Source of the DNA: Clostridium akagii DSM 12554
GTDB taxonomy: Bacteria; Bacillota; Clostridia; Clostridiales; Clostridiaceae
Assembly: GCF_000686725.1 (NCBI RefSeq)
Contig: NZ_JMLK01000007.1
Span: 186,001 to 250,000 of the forward strand
Direction: 5' to 3'
Length of the DNA stretch: 64,000 nt
The position numbers and the translations under genes were made by a program. Below the pieces are notes generated by a model. The model made no database searches. It saw nothing but the letters and a program-made list of their open reading frames with translations, and was not told the DNA's origin. Positions 17,181 through 25,606 of the stretch are shown here, one piece after another (the first letter of the stretch is position 1; each line of letters opens with the position of its first letter).

Positions 17181-18317
17181 TTGAAAGTATTTTATATAGC
17201 ATTCAGTGTAATTCAAAGAAATTTACGTGATAGGAAAGCGCTTATTACCACATTATTATTGCCCATAGTTTTGATACTAATTTTAGGAAATGCTCTTAAA
17301 AGTATAGATACATTCTCTGAAAAAAGCTTAGGGAAAACAACTGTATATTATTTAAATAACGATAATAAAGACATATCAAAGAATTTTGATAATTTTCTTA
17401 AAGACAAAGAGATTGAGTCTATACTGGATGTAAAAAAAGCAAATAACTATAAAGAAGGTACTAAACTTGTTAATGACGGAAAAGCCTCAGCACTTATATA
17501 TATTGATAAAGATTATTCTAATAATATAAGCAAAGATAAAAAAGGAAAAATCAATATCTATGAAAGTAAAAGCAATACCGTTAGGAATAGTATTGTGGAG
17601 AGCATAATTGATAGTTATAATAACGGAGCAAATACTACTATGACTGCTTCGAAAATAGCTCATAAAATGACTCAGTATAAAACAAAGGACAATATTAATG
17701 AAAACTATTTAAATATAGAAGGCACTAGTCCTAGAGCTATAGATTATTATGCAGTAACTATGCTTGTAATGACACTTATGTATGGGGCTACTTATGGGTG
17801 CATTGAACTGGATGACATGTTCTTTAACAATATTGGTAAACGGATAAAAACGACATCCACAGGAGCTTTTCAGCATCTACTTGGAGTAATGCTTGGAGCT
17901 GTATTTACACTAATACTTCAAGCTTTGGTTCTGATCTTATTTACTAAATATGTTTATGGGGTAAATTGGGGGAGTCATCCATTTATTATAGCTGCAACTA
18001 TTTTTGCTTTGTCTGTACTGTCTACAGCAATTGGAGTTATGTTTGCCTCTATTATGGGAGATTCGGATAAAGCATCGGGAATTTTAAATATAATTGTGCC
18101 GATATTTACATTTATATCTGGAGGGTATGTAAAGATTTCCATGGGCAATATTCCACTTATTAATTACGTGCCAAACCAATTGGCACACACAGCATTATTT
18201 AATACAATTTACGGTGGTTCACCTTCTGTTGCAAATCAATCTATAATAACAATGTTTATAATTGCCATAAGTGCTTTTGTAATAGCTGCGATTGCTGCAA
18301 GGAGGAAGATATCATGA
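17181..18317 (+). CDS. ABC-2 type transporter permease (second module, subunit 1)
   Basis: A 378-residue membrane subunit beginning with TTG at 17181 behind a strong AAGGAGG site. Topology is one N-terminal helix (about 20-40), an extracytoplasmic domain (about 45-185) and five C-terminal helices, ending in a basic ARRKIS tail. It is the counterpart of the permease at 10499. The gene overlaps the following permease gene by 4 bp (ATGA), which indicates coupled translation and a heteromeric membrane channel. Nothing in the sequence identifies the transported compound. Confidence 0.88.
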   Translation: MKVFYIAFSVIQRNLRDRKALITTLLLPIVLILILGNALKSIDTFSEKSLGKTTVYYLNNDNKDISKNFDNFLKDKEIESILDVKKANNYKEGTKLVNDGKASALIYIDKDYSNNISKDKKGKINIYESKSNTVRNSIVESIIDSYNNGANTTMTASKIAHKMTQYKTKDNINENYLNIEGTSPRAIDYYAVTMLVMTLMYGATYGCIELDDMFFNNIGKRIKTTSTGAFQHLLGVMLGAVFTLILQALVLILFTKYVYGVNWGSHPFIIAATIFALSVLSTAIGVMFASIMGDSDKASGILNIIVPIFTFISGGYVKISMGNIPLINYVPNQLAHTALFNTIYGGSPSVANQSIITMFIIAISAFVIAAIAARRKIS

Positions 18318-19420
18318 CAATATTTTTTAATAATTTAAAGAGGATATTTAGAAAAAAAACAAATCTAATAGTTATGTTTGTAATTCCTATTGCATTCACT
18401 GCAATTATAGGAAGTCTGTACAGTTCTGCAAATACTGGTTTTGATATAGGATTTGTGAATAATGACAATACCAAACTAACTTCAATGTTAAAAGAAACAT
18501 TAAAGGCAAAAGGCACAATTCATGAAATGAAACAGGATGAAATTAAGAACGCTATTATTGATAAAACCATTGACACGGCAGTCGTAATCCCCAAGGGTTT
18601 TACTGATAGTATATTAAAAAATACAGGCTCAGGTAAAATTCAAATGTATGGTATCAAAGGAATGAGCAATGATTCCTCCATAAAATATTTAGTAGATAGT
18701 TTTACAAATGCTGCTATAAATATATCAGTAGCATCAAATGGAGATAGTAATAAATTTTATCAGGGAATAAAGGATTATGAGAAAGGGGATTTTGCGTCAA
18801 AGGTTAGCTATACTAACGGAGAAAGTGAAAAATTACAGACTTCATCAAGTTCTTTAGGCTTTTTAGTAATGAGCATGATATATCTCAGCACTACGGTAAC
18901 CACACTGATTTTAAAGGATAAAAAATCAGGGACATACAATAGGATATTTGCTAGCGGAATAAAATCCGGAAACTATATGGTTCAATGTGTATTAAGTTTT
19001 ATAGTTGTAAATTTAATACAAACCGCAGGAGTCCTATTAGTAATGAAATATGTGTTCCACAGTGATTTAGGACCATCTTTAATCAATCTGTTTGTAGTAT
19101 TTTCTGTGTTTGGTATTGCCTGTGTGGCACTGGGGGTTGCAATATGCAATAGATCCAAGACTTTAAAACAAGCCAATGCACTGGTTGCACTAATAAGCAC
19201 ACCTATAGCAATGCTTGGAGGATGTTTCTGGCCAAGAGCTGTAATGGGAAGCACACTTCAAAATATATCAAATTTTGTTCCTTCTACTTGGGCAATGAAG
19301 GCATCAGACAAAATTTTGAGTGGAGGATCATTAATAAATGTTTCACAGGAACTTGGAGTTATAATGCTATTTGCAGTTGTTTTCTTTATTATAAGTAGTA
19401 CTAAGACAGTCAAAAGTTAA
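18314..19420 (+). CDS. ABC-2 type transporter permease (second module, subunit 2)
   Basis: A 368-residue ABC-2 permease with an N-terminal helix (about 18-35), an extracytoplasmic domain (about 38-175) and five further helices. The MLGGCFWPRAVMGSTLQNISNF region matches the equivalent stretch of the permease at 11587. It is the last gene of the second exporter module and is followed by a strong terminator hairpin at 19458. The ATPase plus two permeases make a complete exporter without any dedicated substrate gene nearby, which argues for a resistance or envelope-stress role rather than export of a locally made peptide (inference). Confidence 0.88.
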   Translation: MTIFFNNLKRIFRKKTNLIVMFVIPIAFTAIIGSLYSSANTGFDIGFVNNDNTKLTSMLKETLKAKGTIHEMKQDEIKNAIIDKTIDTAVVIPKGFTDSILKNTGSGKIQMYGIKGMSNDSSIKYLVDSFTNAAINISVASNGDSNKFYQGIKDYEKGDFASKVSYTNGESEKLQTSSSSLGFLVMSMIYLSTTVTTLILKDKKSGTYNRIFASGIKSGNYMVQCVLSFIVVNLIQTAGVLLVMKYVFHSDLGPSLINLFVVFSVFGIACVALGVAICNRSKTLKQANALVALISTPIAMLGGCFWPRAVMGSTLQNISNFVPSTWAMKASDKILSGGSLINVSQELGVIMLFAVVFFIISSTKTVKS

Positions 19421-19457
19421 GGTAGATTTTTGTAGAAAACTTAAAAACTAATGAAAG

Positions 19458-19506
19458 GAGATGCATTCAGATTTGTTTACACAAATCTGAATGCATCTCT
19501 ATTTTG
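19458..19506 (+). terminator. Rho-independent terminator (19-bp perfect stem)
   Basis: Perfect inverted repeat 19458-19476 / 19481-19499 with a TTAC loop and a short ATTTT tail. Between it and glnK at 19740 the sequence is AT-rich and contains only a possible promoter. Confidence 0.85.
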
Positions 19507-19657
19507 GCTTAAAGTAATGATATGGAACTTTAAACTTGTAAATAAAACTTGATTTCCATATAAGATTTTTTGTTTTCTTAAATATATTTACATAATAATA
19601 CAATTATTAAAAAGATATAAAATATGAAAAAAATATAAAAATTTAACAAATAAGCTG

Positions 19658-19685
19658 TTGATATATTATTAATATGTGATATTAT
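19658..19685 (+). promoter_or_regulatory. Possible glnK promoter
   Basis: TTGATA at 19658-19663, a 16-bp spacer and TATTAT at 19680-19685, about 55 bp ahead of the glnK start. The region is so AT-rich that chance matches are possible. Confidence 0.35.
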
Positions 19686-19739
19686 ATATACATAAATAAC
19701 AATATATGTAAACTATAACATTATAAAGGGGTGTAAAAT

Positions 19740-20078
19740 ATGAAAAAAATCACAATAATCACCAGGCAAGAAAAATTTGAAGTATTAAAAAAGCTGCTAA
19801 ATGATTTAGGCATCAAAGGTATGACAGTATCTAACGTTATGGGTTGTGGTAATCAAAAAGGTAGTACTGAATTTTACAGAGGCACTGAGGTTAGGGTAAG
19901 TCTAATAAACAAAACAAAGGTGGACGTGATTGTTTCAGACTCATTAGTAGACCAAATTGTAGATGAAGTAATTAAGCATGTGGCAACAGGAAAAGTAGGG
20001 GATGGAAAGATATTCATTTCGGCCATAGAAAATGCAGTTAGGATAAGAACAGGAGAAAAAGGAGATACAGCAATTTAG
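19740..20078 (+). CDS. P-II family nitrogen regulatory protein (first copy)
   Basis: A 112-residue GlnB/GlnK-type signalling protein that senses ATP, ADP and 2-oxoglutarate and usually plugs an ammonium channel. The T-loop reads GCGNQKGSTEFYRGTEVRV: the YRG (Y46) is kept, but the tyrosine uridylylated in E. coli (Y51) is valine here. The B-loop TGKVGDGKIF and the C-loop RIRTGEKGDTAI are intact. It starts the set P-II, small membrane protein, ammonium transporter, where it is expected to gate the transporter in response to nitrogen status. Because Y51 is absent, control is probably by ligand binding alone. Confidence 0.95.
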   Translation: MKKITIITRQEKFEVLKKLLNDLGIKGMTVSNVMGCGNQKGSTEFYRGTEVRVSLINKTKVDVIVSDSLVDQIVDEVIKHVATGKVGDGKIFISAIENAVRIRTGEKGDTAI

Positions 20079-20100
20079 TCAAAACTCGAGGGGGGATATT

Positions 20101-20373
20101 GTGAATAAAACAGTGTCTATTTATGTACTCGTGATTTTTAATATTCTTATAATAATGTCTGGAGCTTTTTTTATAATATATAGCATTTTATTTAAGATAA
20201 GTATAAAAGTTTTGAATACAAATATTTCTGGTGTTATTTTTGGGATTGTAGTTTTGTATTTTGGAATTCGTTATTTTATAAATCTTTTGAATTTAAAAAA
20301 GGAAGTTAACAAGCAAGAAAATAAATTTTCGTGGTCTAACTTTAAAAAGACAAAGAGGGGGAAAGGTAAATGA
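20101..20373 (+). CDS. Small two-helix membrane protein of unknown function
   Basis: I do not recognise this 90-residue protein. It has two hydrophobic segments (about 6-29 and 39-64), a short polar connection and a strongly basic C-terminus (NFKKTKRGKGK). Translation starts at a GTG at 20101 behind a GAGGGGGG site. Its end overlaps the ammonium transporter gene by 4 bp (ATGA), and it begins 22 bp after the P-II gene, so it is a fixed member of this operon here. A role as an accessory subunit or assembly factor of the transporter is conceivable but rests only on position. Confidence 0.7.
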   Translation: MNKTVSIYVLVIFNILIIMSGAFFIIYSILFKISIKVLNTNISGVIFGIVVLYFGIRYFINLLNLKKEVNKQENKFSWSNFKKTKRGKGK

Positions 20374-21959
20374 GGCGAATAACAAGAGTTTCAATGGTGG
20401 GAATTTTAATTTTAGTATTTATTAATATTTTTTCAATGATGGCTTTTGCGGATGATACATCAAAAGCAGGTGACCCTGGTGGAACTAAAATAGGCACATC
20501 CTATGACATAACAGCAAAAGAAAGTGGCAAACCAACGCAGCAGGAAGTTTATGATCAAGTTGGAAGAAATAAATTAGGGATAAATTACGTATGGGTATTA
20601 CTTACAGGGTGTCTAATATTCTTTTTTCAGGCAGGGTTTGCTATGGTTGAAACAGGATTTTGTAGAGCAAAAAATGCCATGCATACTATGAGTATGAATT
20701 TTATGGTTTTTCTCGTAGGTGCAGTAGGATACTTTATGGTTGGGTTTGCACTTCAATTTGGAGGTGTAGGAAGCTGGACATCTTTGGGCACAGGAACAAC
20801 TACTCTTAGTCATGAAATTGCTATTGGTGGTCTTGGGTTGTTTGGAACAAAAGGATTTTTCCTTACAACAGGCGGAACTTATGATGTAGGTGTTTATGCA
20901 TTATTTTTCTTCCAAATGGTTTTTATGGATACCACATGTACAATACCAACTGGAGGTCTAGCAGAACGGGTTAAATATTCTGCAGTAGTAGTAAGTTCAT
21001 TTTTCGTATCTATGATTTATTATCCACTATTCGGTAACTGGTTATGGGGTGGTGGCTGGTTATCACAACTTGGGGTAAAGGCAGGACTTGGCCATGGAGC
21101 GCTAGATTTTGCAGGATCTTCTGTTGTTCATGGAATGGGCGGAATGATGGCATTAGCTGGCGCAATAATAATAGGACCTAGAATTGGTAAGTTTAGAAAA
21201 GATGGAACAGCAGTTGCGTTTCCGGGGCATCATATACCAATGGCAGTTATAGGAACAATAATACTTTTCTTTGGTTGGTTCGCATTTAATGCAGGAAGTA
21301 CTATGAATGGAACAGACTTTAGAATTGCTATTGTTGCAACAAATACTATGATAGCAGGAGCAATTGGCGGACTTGCAGCAATGTTTTATATGTGGTTTAG
21401 ATATGGCAAGCCCGACCCTTCAATGACATGTAATGGAGCATTAGCAGGGCTCGTTGCTATAACTGCACCCTGCGCATATGTAAGTGGTATATCAGCATTT
21501 ATTATAGGCCTAATAGCAGGAATATTAGTATGTGTATCAGTTAAGGTAGTTGAAAATAAATTTAAAATTGATGATCCTGTTGGAGCAGTTTCAGTTCATG
21601 GAGTAAATGGTATTTGGGGAATAGTAGCTCTTGGACTATTTGCTGATGGAACATACGGTGCTGGAACTAATGGGGTATCAGGCGGAGTAATTGGATTGTT
21701 TTTTGGAGGTGGGTTTGGTCAACTTGGAGCGCAACTCATTGATGTTATTACCTTAATTATATGGGGATTTGGAACATCTTATTTGTTCTTTAAAATACTA
21801 GATAAAACTATAGGCATTAGAGTATCAAGAGAGGCGGAACTTCAAGGGCTTGATCTTCCTGAAATGGGGATGCTGGCATATCCTGATTTTGCATTGAAAC
21901 CTGATAATATAGATATACAGACTTCTATTGAGGAGGCATTGGCTACTAATAGCAAATAA
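20370..21959 (+). CDS. amt: Ammonium transporter, Amt family (first copy, long form)
   Basis: A 529-residue Amt channel, longer than the usual 400-450. It has a cleavable-looking signal peptide (about 1-27, ending MMAFA-DD) and a polar N-terminal segment before the 11-helix core, as in other Amt proteins with an extra leader. The pore histidines are visible in GSSVVHGMGG and VSVHGVNGIWG, and the family signature FDFAGSSVVH-like stretch is present. The C-terminal tail that contacts P-II (KTIGIRVSREAELQGLDLPEMG) is complete. It is cotranscribed with the P-II gene and the small membrane protein gene and terminated at 21983. Confidence 0.95.
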   Translation: MRRITRVSMVGILILVFINIFSMMAFADDTSKAGDPGGTKIGTSYDITAKESGKPTQQEVYDQVGRNKLGINYVWVLLTGCLIFFFQAGFAMVETGFCRAKNAMHTMSMNFMVFLVGAVGYFMVGFALQFGGVGSWTSLGTGTTTLSHEIAIGGLGLFGTKGFFLTTGGTYDVGVYALFFFQMVFMDTTCTIPTGGLAERVKYSAVVVSSFFVSMIYYPLFGNWLWGGGWLSQLGVKAGLGHGALDFAGSSVVHGMGGMMALAGAIIIGPRIGKFRKDGTAVAFPGHHIPMAVIGTIILFFGWFAFNAGSTMNGTDFRIAIVATNTMIAGAIGGLAAMFYMWFRYGKPDPSMTCNGALAGLVAITAPCAYVSGISAFIIGLIAGILVCVSVKVVENKFKIDDPVGAVSVHGVNGIWGIVALGLFADGTYGAGTNGVSGGVIGLFFGGGFGQLGAQLIDVITLIIWGFGTSYLFFKILDKTIGIRVSREAELQGLDLPEMGMLAYPDFALKPDNIDIQTSIEEALATNSK

Positions 21960-21982
21960 ATTCACATATAAATAGAAATTTA

Positions 21983-22033
21983 AAAAAGATGGAACTCTAT
22001 AAAAGTGAAGATTTTATGGAGTTCCATCTTTTT
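21983..22033 (+). terminator. Rho-independent terminator
   Basis: Inverted repeat 21983-22004 / 22012-22033 (22 bp, one G-U pair), its right arm ending in five T. It closes the first ammonium operon. Confidence 0.85.
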
Positions 22034-22168
22034 GAATCTTGGGTAATTAATAGAGGGAACTTGATATAGCAAGGAGAAATTTTACCATAATGATAATTTG
22101 TATAAGAATATAACATGTGTAATAACAAAGCTTTTAACTGCAATGTTATCAAAATAATAATAATTTTA

Positions 22169-22197
22169 TTGACAATCAGATAATAATACTATAGAAT
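22169..22197 (+). promoter_or_regulatory. Promoter of the second ammonium operon
   Basis: TTGACA (22169-22174), 17-bp spacer, TAGAAT (22192-22197), about 85 bp before the start codon. Confidence 0.65.
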
Positions 22198-22282
22198 AGA
22201 AAACAATATGATTATAGTATTAAAGAAAAGAACTTATTTATTAATCATAATTTTAAACCTAAAAACAGAGGAGGAATTCTTT

Positions 22283-23515
22283 ATGAACGGAATAAACACA
22301 GGAGATACGGCATTTGTGCTTTTTGCAACAGCACTAGTTATGTTAATGACTCCAGGGCTGGCATTGTTTTATGCTGGAATGGTTAGAAGGAAAAATGTAT
22401 TAAGTACAACTATGCATAGTTATGTAGCAGTAGTAATAGTATCATTGCAGTGGATACTAATTGGGTATACCTTAGCATTTGGTAAGGATATCAGTGGACT
22501 TATAGGTAATTTTCAATTTGCAGGGCTAAATGGTGTAGGTTTTGCACCAAATCCTGATTATGCAGCTACAATACCACATCAAGCATTTATGTTATTTCAA
22601 ATGATGTTTGCAATTATAACTCCAGCCTTAATTTCAGGAGCAATTGCTGAACGAATGAAATTTATGGCTTTTGTAGTATTCTTAGTACTTTGGACTACTC
22701 TAGTTTATGATCCACTAGCTCATTGGGTATGGGGAGTTAATGGTTGGATAAGAAATTTAGGAGCATTGGATTTTGCAGGTGGAGACGTTGTTCATATAAG
22801 TTCAGGTGTGTCAGCATTGGTGGCAGCAATAATGCTTGGTGGGAGAAAGAGAAAAAAGACGGTAACCCCACATCATATACCAATGACCATGCTTGGAGCG
22901 GGACTTCTTTGGTTTGGATGGTTCGGATTTAATGCAGGTAGTGCTCTTGGAATAAATAGTTTAGCACTAAATGCTTTTGTTACAACAAATACATCTGCAG
23001 CTGCATCAGCACTTGCATGGGCAGTATGTGAATATATTCATAGAAAAAAAGTAACATCTTTAGGAGTTGCCAGTGGAGCAGTAGCCGGACTGGTTGCAAT
23101 AACACCAGGTGCAGGTTTTGTTAGTCCATTAGCATCTATATTAATAGGATTAATTGGAGGAGCAATTTGTTTCTCATCTGTTACATTCTTAAAGTCAAAA
23201 ATAGGTTATGATGATGCTCTTGATGCTTTTGGTTGTCATGGGATTGGCGGAATTTGGGGAGGAATTGCTACTGGTATATTTGCTTGGAAGGGCATAAATG
23301 CTGCTGGCGATAATGGCCTAATTCATGGTAATATAGCATTAGTTGGTAAGCAATTAGTAGGTATTGGTGCAACAATAGTTTATGCAGCAGTAGTTACATT
23401 TCTAATATTATTAGTAATTAAAAAGGTTATTGGTTTAAGAGTTAGTGACGAGGAAGAACAAGCTGGACTAGATGTTTCATCACATGGTGAAGATGCATAT
23501 GGTGGTTTAAACTAA
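22283..23515 (+). CDS. amt: Ammonium transporter, Amt family (second copy)
   Basis: A 410-residue channel of standard Amt length without an N-terminal signal extension. It begins at the ATG at 22283 behind GAGGAGG; upstream in-frame codons overlap the leader and are not conserved. Helix motifs include MLMTPGLALFYAGMVRRKN, the pore histidines in DVVHISSG and GCHGIGGIWGG, and the C-terminal regulatory tail VIGLRVSDEEEQAGLD. It is followed 28 bp later by its own P-II gene, the reverse gene order to the first set. The two Amt proteins are clearly divergent, so they may differ in affinity or in the nitrogen conditions under which they are made. Confidence 0.96.
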   Translation: MNGINTGDTAFVLFATALVMLMTPGLALFYAGMVRRKNVLSTTMHSYVAVVIVSLQWILIGYTLAFGKDISGLIGNFQFAGLNGVGFAPNPDYAATIPHQAFMLFQMMFAIITPALISGAIAERMKFMAFVVFLVLWTTLVYDPLAHWVWGVNGWIRNLGALDFAGGDVVHISSGVSALVAAIMLGGRKRKKTVTPHHIPMTMLGAGLLWFGWFGFNAGSALGINSLALNAFVTTNTSAAASALAWAVCEYIHRKKVTSLGVASGAVAGLVAITPGAGFVSPLASILIGLIGGAICFSSVTFLKSKIGYDDALDAFGCHGIGGIWGGIATGIFAWKGINAAGDNGLIHGNIALVGKQLVGIGATIVYAAVVTFLILLVIKKVIGLRVSDEEEQAGLDVSSHGEDAYGGLN

Positions 23516-23543
23516 TATATAAATAAAGAGAGGAGGATTTATT

Positions 23544-23909
23544 ATGAGTGAAAAGCTTACAAAGATAGATATTATTACTTCTCCAAGTAAATTTGATGAT
23601 CTAAAGGATGCACTGAATGAAATTGGAGTTGCAGGAATGACGGTTTCAAATGTCTTGGGTTGTGGAATGCAAAAAGGACATAAGGAATACTATCGTGGAA
23701 ATACTGTAGAGATGAATTTATTACAAAAGGTGAAAGTTGAGATAGTAGTTAGCGACATACCAGTTAAAGAGGTTGTGGAAGCAGCCAAAAAAGTATTACA
23801 TACTGGTAATATTGGCGATGGGAAAATTTTTGTATATGAAGTTCAAAATGTAATCCGCGTAAGTACAGGTGACGAGGGAAAAGCTGCTCTTCAATACAGA
23901 GACAAATAA
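23544..23909 (+). CDS. P-II family nitrogen regulatory protein (second copy)
   Basis: A 121-residue P-II protein paired with the second Amt. The T-loop GCGMQKGHKEYYRGNTVEMN keeps YRG but has valine where E. coli GlnB/GlnK has the uridylylated Y51. The B-loop HTGNIGDGKIF and C-terminal RVSTGDEGKAAL are conserved. It is about nine residues longer than the first copy, mainly at the termini. A GAGAGGAGG site precedes the ATG. Pairing of each transporter with its own P-II protein suggests separate gating. A terminator follows immediately. Confidence 0.95.
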   Translation: MSEKLTKIDIITSPSKFDDLKDALNEIGVAGMTVSNVLGCGMQKGHKEYYRGNTVEMNLLQKVKVEIVVSDIPVKEVVEAAKKVLHTGNIGDGKIFVYEVQNVIRVSTGDEGKAALQYRDK

Positions 23910-23920
23910 AAAAGAATCAA

Positions 23921-23966
23921 CAAAAATAATTACACTGTCATTGGGGTGTAATTATTTTTGTTTTTT
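23921..23966 (+). terminator. Rho-independent terminator
   Basis: Perfect 15-bp inverted repeat 23921-23935 / 23946-23960 followed by TTTTTT. Confidence 0.93.
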
Positions 23967-24067
23967 GACAAATCCACTTGAAACTTGTCACTTCCACTTT
24001 TAAAACTTATTGACTAACCTTTATATTGACAACATATATTAGATGTAGTATCGTGAGCTTATTCATC

Positions 24068-24160
24068 GGAGGGTATATAAATAGCTATATGCTGGATAAG
24101 ATGGCTTGATAATGCCAATTGTGTTATCTAGCATTTTTGCGTTTAGGAGGTTTATATACC
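24068..24160 (+). promoter_or_regulatory. Structured leader of the MATE gene, candidate cis-regulatory RNA
   Basis: Three nested helices can be drawn: GGTATATAAA (24072-24081) with TTTATATACC (24151-24160, 10 bp), ATGCTGGATAA (24089-24099) with TTATCTAGCAT (24124-24134, 11 bp with one G-U), and a small inner GGC/GCC hairpin. The outermost helix ends exactly at the start codon and flanks the AGGAGG at 24145-24150. A six-codon frame (MLDKMA) starts at 24089 within the leader. I do not recognise a known riboswitch class. Confidence 0.5.
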
Positions 24161-25504
24161 ATGGAGCAGCAGAACAATTTATTAGAAGGGAATATTGTAA
24201 AAACATTATTAATATTCGCAGGGCCTTTTTTAGTAGCCAATTTACTTCAGGCACTTTATGGTGCGGCTGATTTATTAATTGTTGGTAAGTTTTCTAGTTC
24301 AGCAGAAGTTTCGGCTGTGGCTACAGGAAGCCAGTTTATGCAGACAATAACTGGAGTTATTGTTGGAATAAACACGGGGGCCACCGTTTTAATTGGCCAG
24401 TATTTTGGGAAAAAAAAATACAAACATATTGCAGACACAATGGGAACTGTAATTTGTATATTTGCTATAATGGCAGTTATTTTAACTGTAGTTATGGTGG
24501 TGTTTACTGGAAATATTACAACTTTAATGCGCACCCCAGTTCAGGCTACTGAGTATACTAAAGAATTTATATTAATCAGTTCTTGTGGTATTCCATTTAT
24601 TATTGGTTACAATGCGGTAAGTGGTATTCTAAGAGGTTTAGGTAATTCAAAAGCACCATTATTTTTTATTGCAATAGCTTGTCTAATTAATATCGCTCTA
24701 GATTTGATTTTAGTTGCTGGTTTTCATATGGGATCTACTGGAGCAGCAATTAGTACTGTAACTGCTCAATCAGTAAGCTTTTTACTTGGAATTATATTTT
24801 TTAAAAAGAAAGGTTTTTGCTTTGAGTTTAATCGTACTCATATAAAACTTCAAGCAGCTAAGGCAAAAATCATACTTAAGTTAGGACTACCAATAGCATT
24901 ACAGGATGGTTTAGTGAATATTGCTTTTCTAGTAGTTACAGCAATTATTAATACCATGGGACTCACCGCGTCAGCATCAGTAGGTGTTGTAGAAAAATTA
25001 ATTGTTTTTTCTATGATTCCACCATTTGCATTTGCTTCAGCAATTGCAGTAATGACAGCTCAAAATATTGGTGCAGGAAAGCCTAAAAGGGCAAAACAAA
25101 GTTTGTACACAGGGATTGGATTTTCTTTGATATTTGGCATAATATTTTGCATATATTCACAATGGAATCCAAAATCACTGATATCATTGTTTTCAACAGA
25201 TAGAGCAGTGATAGTTACAGCTTCACTATATCTTAAATCATACAGTATTGATTGTATTTTAGTTTGTTTTGTATTTTGTATAAACTCATTTCTCGTTGGT
25301 TATGGCAATTCAATGTTTCCTATGATCCAGAGCACAATAGCTACATTTCTTATTCGTATTCCTGTTCCTTATGTCTTAAGTAAAATGCCAGGGGTAACGC
25401 TTTACCAAATTGGTTTTGCATCGCCTTTAGCAAGCGCCTTATCAATTGTGATGTGTATGATTTACATGAGGCATGGAAGATATAATAAAAGGCATATTTA
25501 TTAG
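24161..25504 (+). CDS. MATE family multidrug/Na+ efflux transporter
   Basis: A 447-residue membrane protein with about 12 helices in two homologous halves, as in NorM/DinF-type MATE exporters, which pump cationic drugs or metabolites in exchange for Na+ or H+. Typical segments are LQALYGAADLLIVGKF and ATGSQFMQTITGVIVGINTGATVLIGQYFG near the N-terminus, and the second-half VVEKLIVFSMIPPFAFASAIAVMTAQNIGAGKP. The ATG at 24161 follows GGAGG and lies at the end of a strongly structured leader. The gene is a single unit closed by a bidirectional terminator. Substrate unknown. Confidence 0.93.
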   Translation: MEQQNNLLEGNIVKTLLIFAGPFLVANLLQALYGAADLLIVGKFSSSAEVSAVATGSQFMQTITGVIVGINTGATVLIGQYFGKKKYKHIADTMGTVICIFAIMAVILTVVMVVFTGNITTLMRTPVQATEYTKEFILISSCGIPFIIGYNAVSGILRGLGNSKAPLFFIAIACLINIALDLILVAGFHMGSTGAAISTVTAQSVSFLLGIIFFKKKGFCFEFNRTHIKLQAAKAKIILKLGLPIALQDGLVNIAFLVVTAIINTMGLTASASVGVVEKLIVFSMIPPFAFASAIAVMTAQNIGAGKPKRAKQSLYTGIGFSLIFGIIFCIYSQWNPKSLISLFSTDRAVIVTASLYLKSYSIDCILVCFVFCINSFLVGYGNSMFPMIQSTIATFLIRIPVPYVLSKMPGVTLYQIGFASPLASALSIVMCMIYMRHGRYNKRHIY

Positions 25505-25518
25505 AATTTTATATTATA

Positions 25519-25565
25519 AAAAAGGAATGCAAGTAGTGGACAACTACTTACATTCCTTTTTATTT
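25519..25565. terminator. Bidirectional terminator between MATE and metY genes
   Basis: Inverted repeat 25519-25536 / 25544-25561 with one mismatch, A-rich on the left and T-rich on the right, between convergent genes. Confidence 0.8.
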
Positions 25566-25606
25566 GAAACAATTATGAATGATTGAAACTTGAAACTTGT
25601 ATCTGA

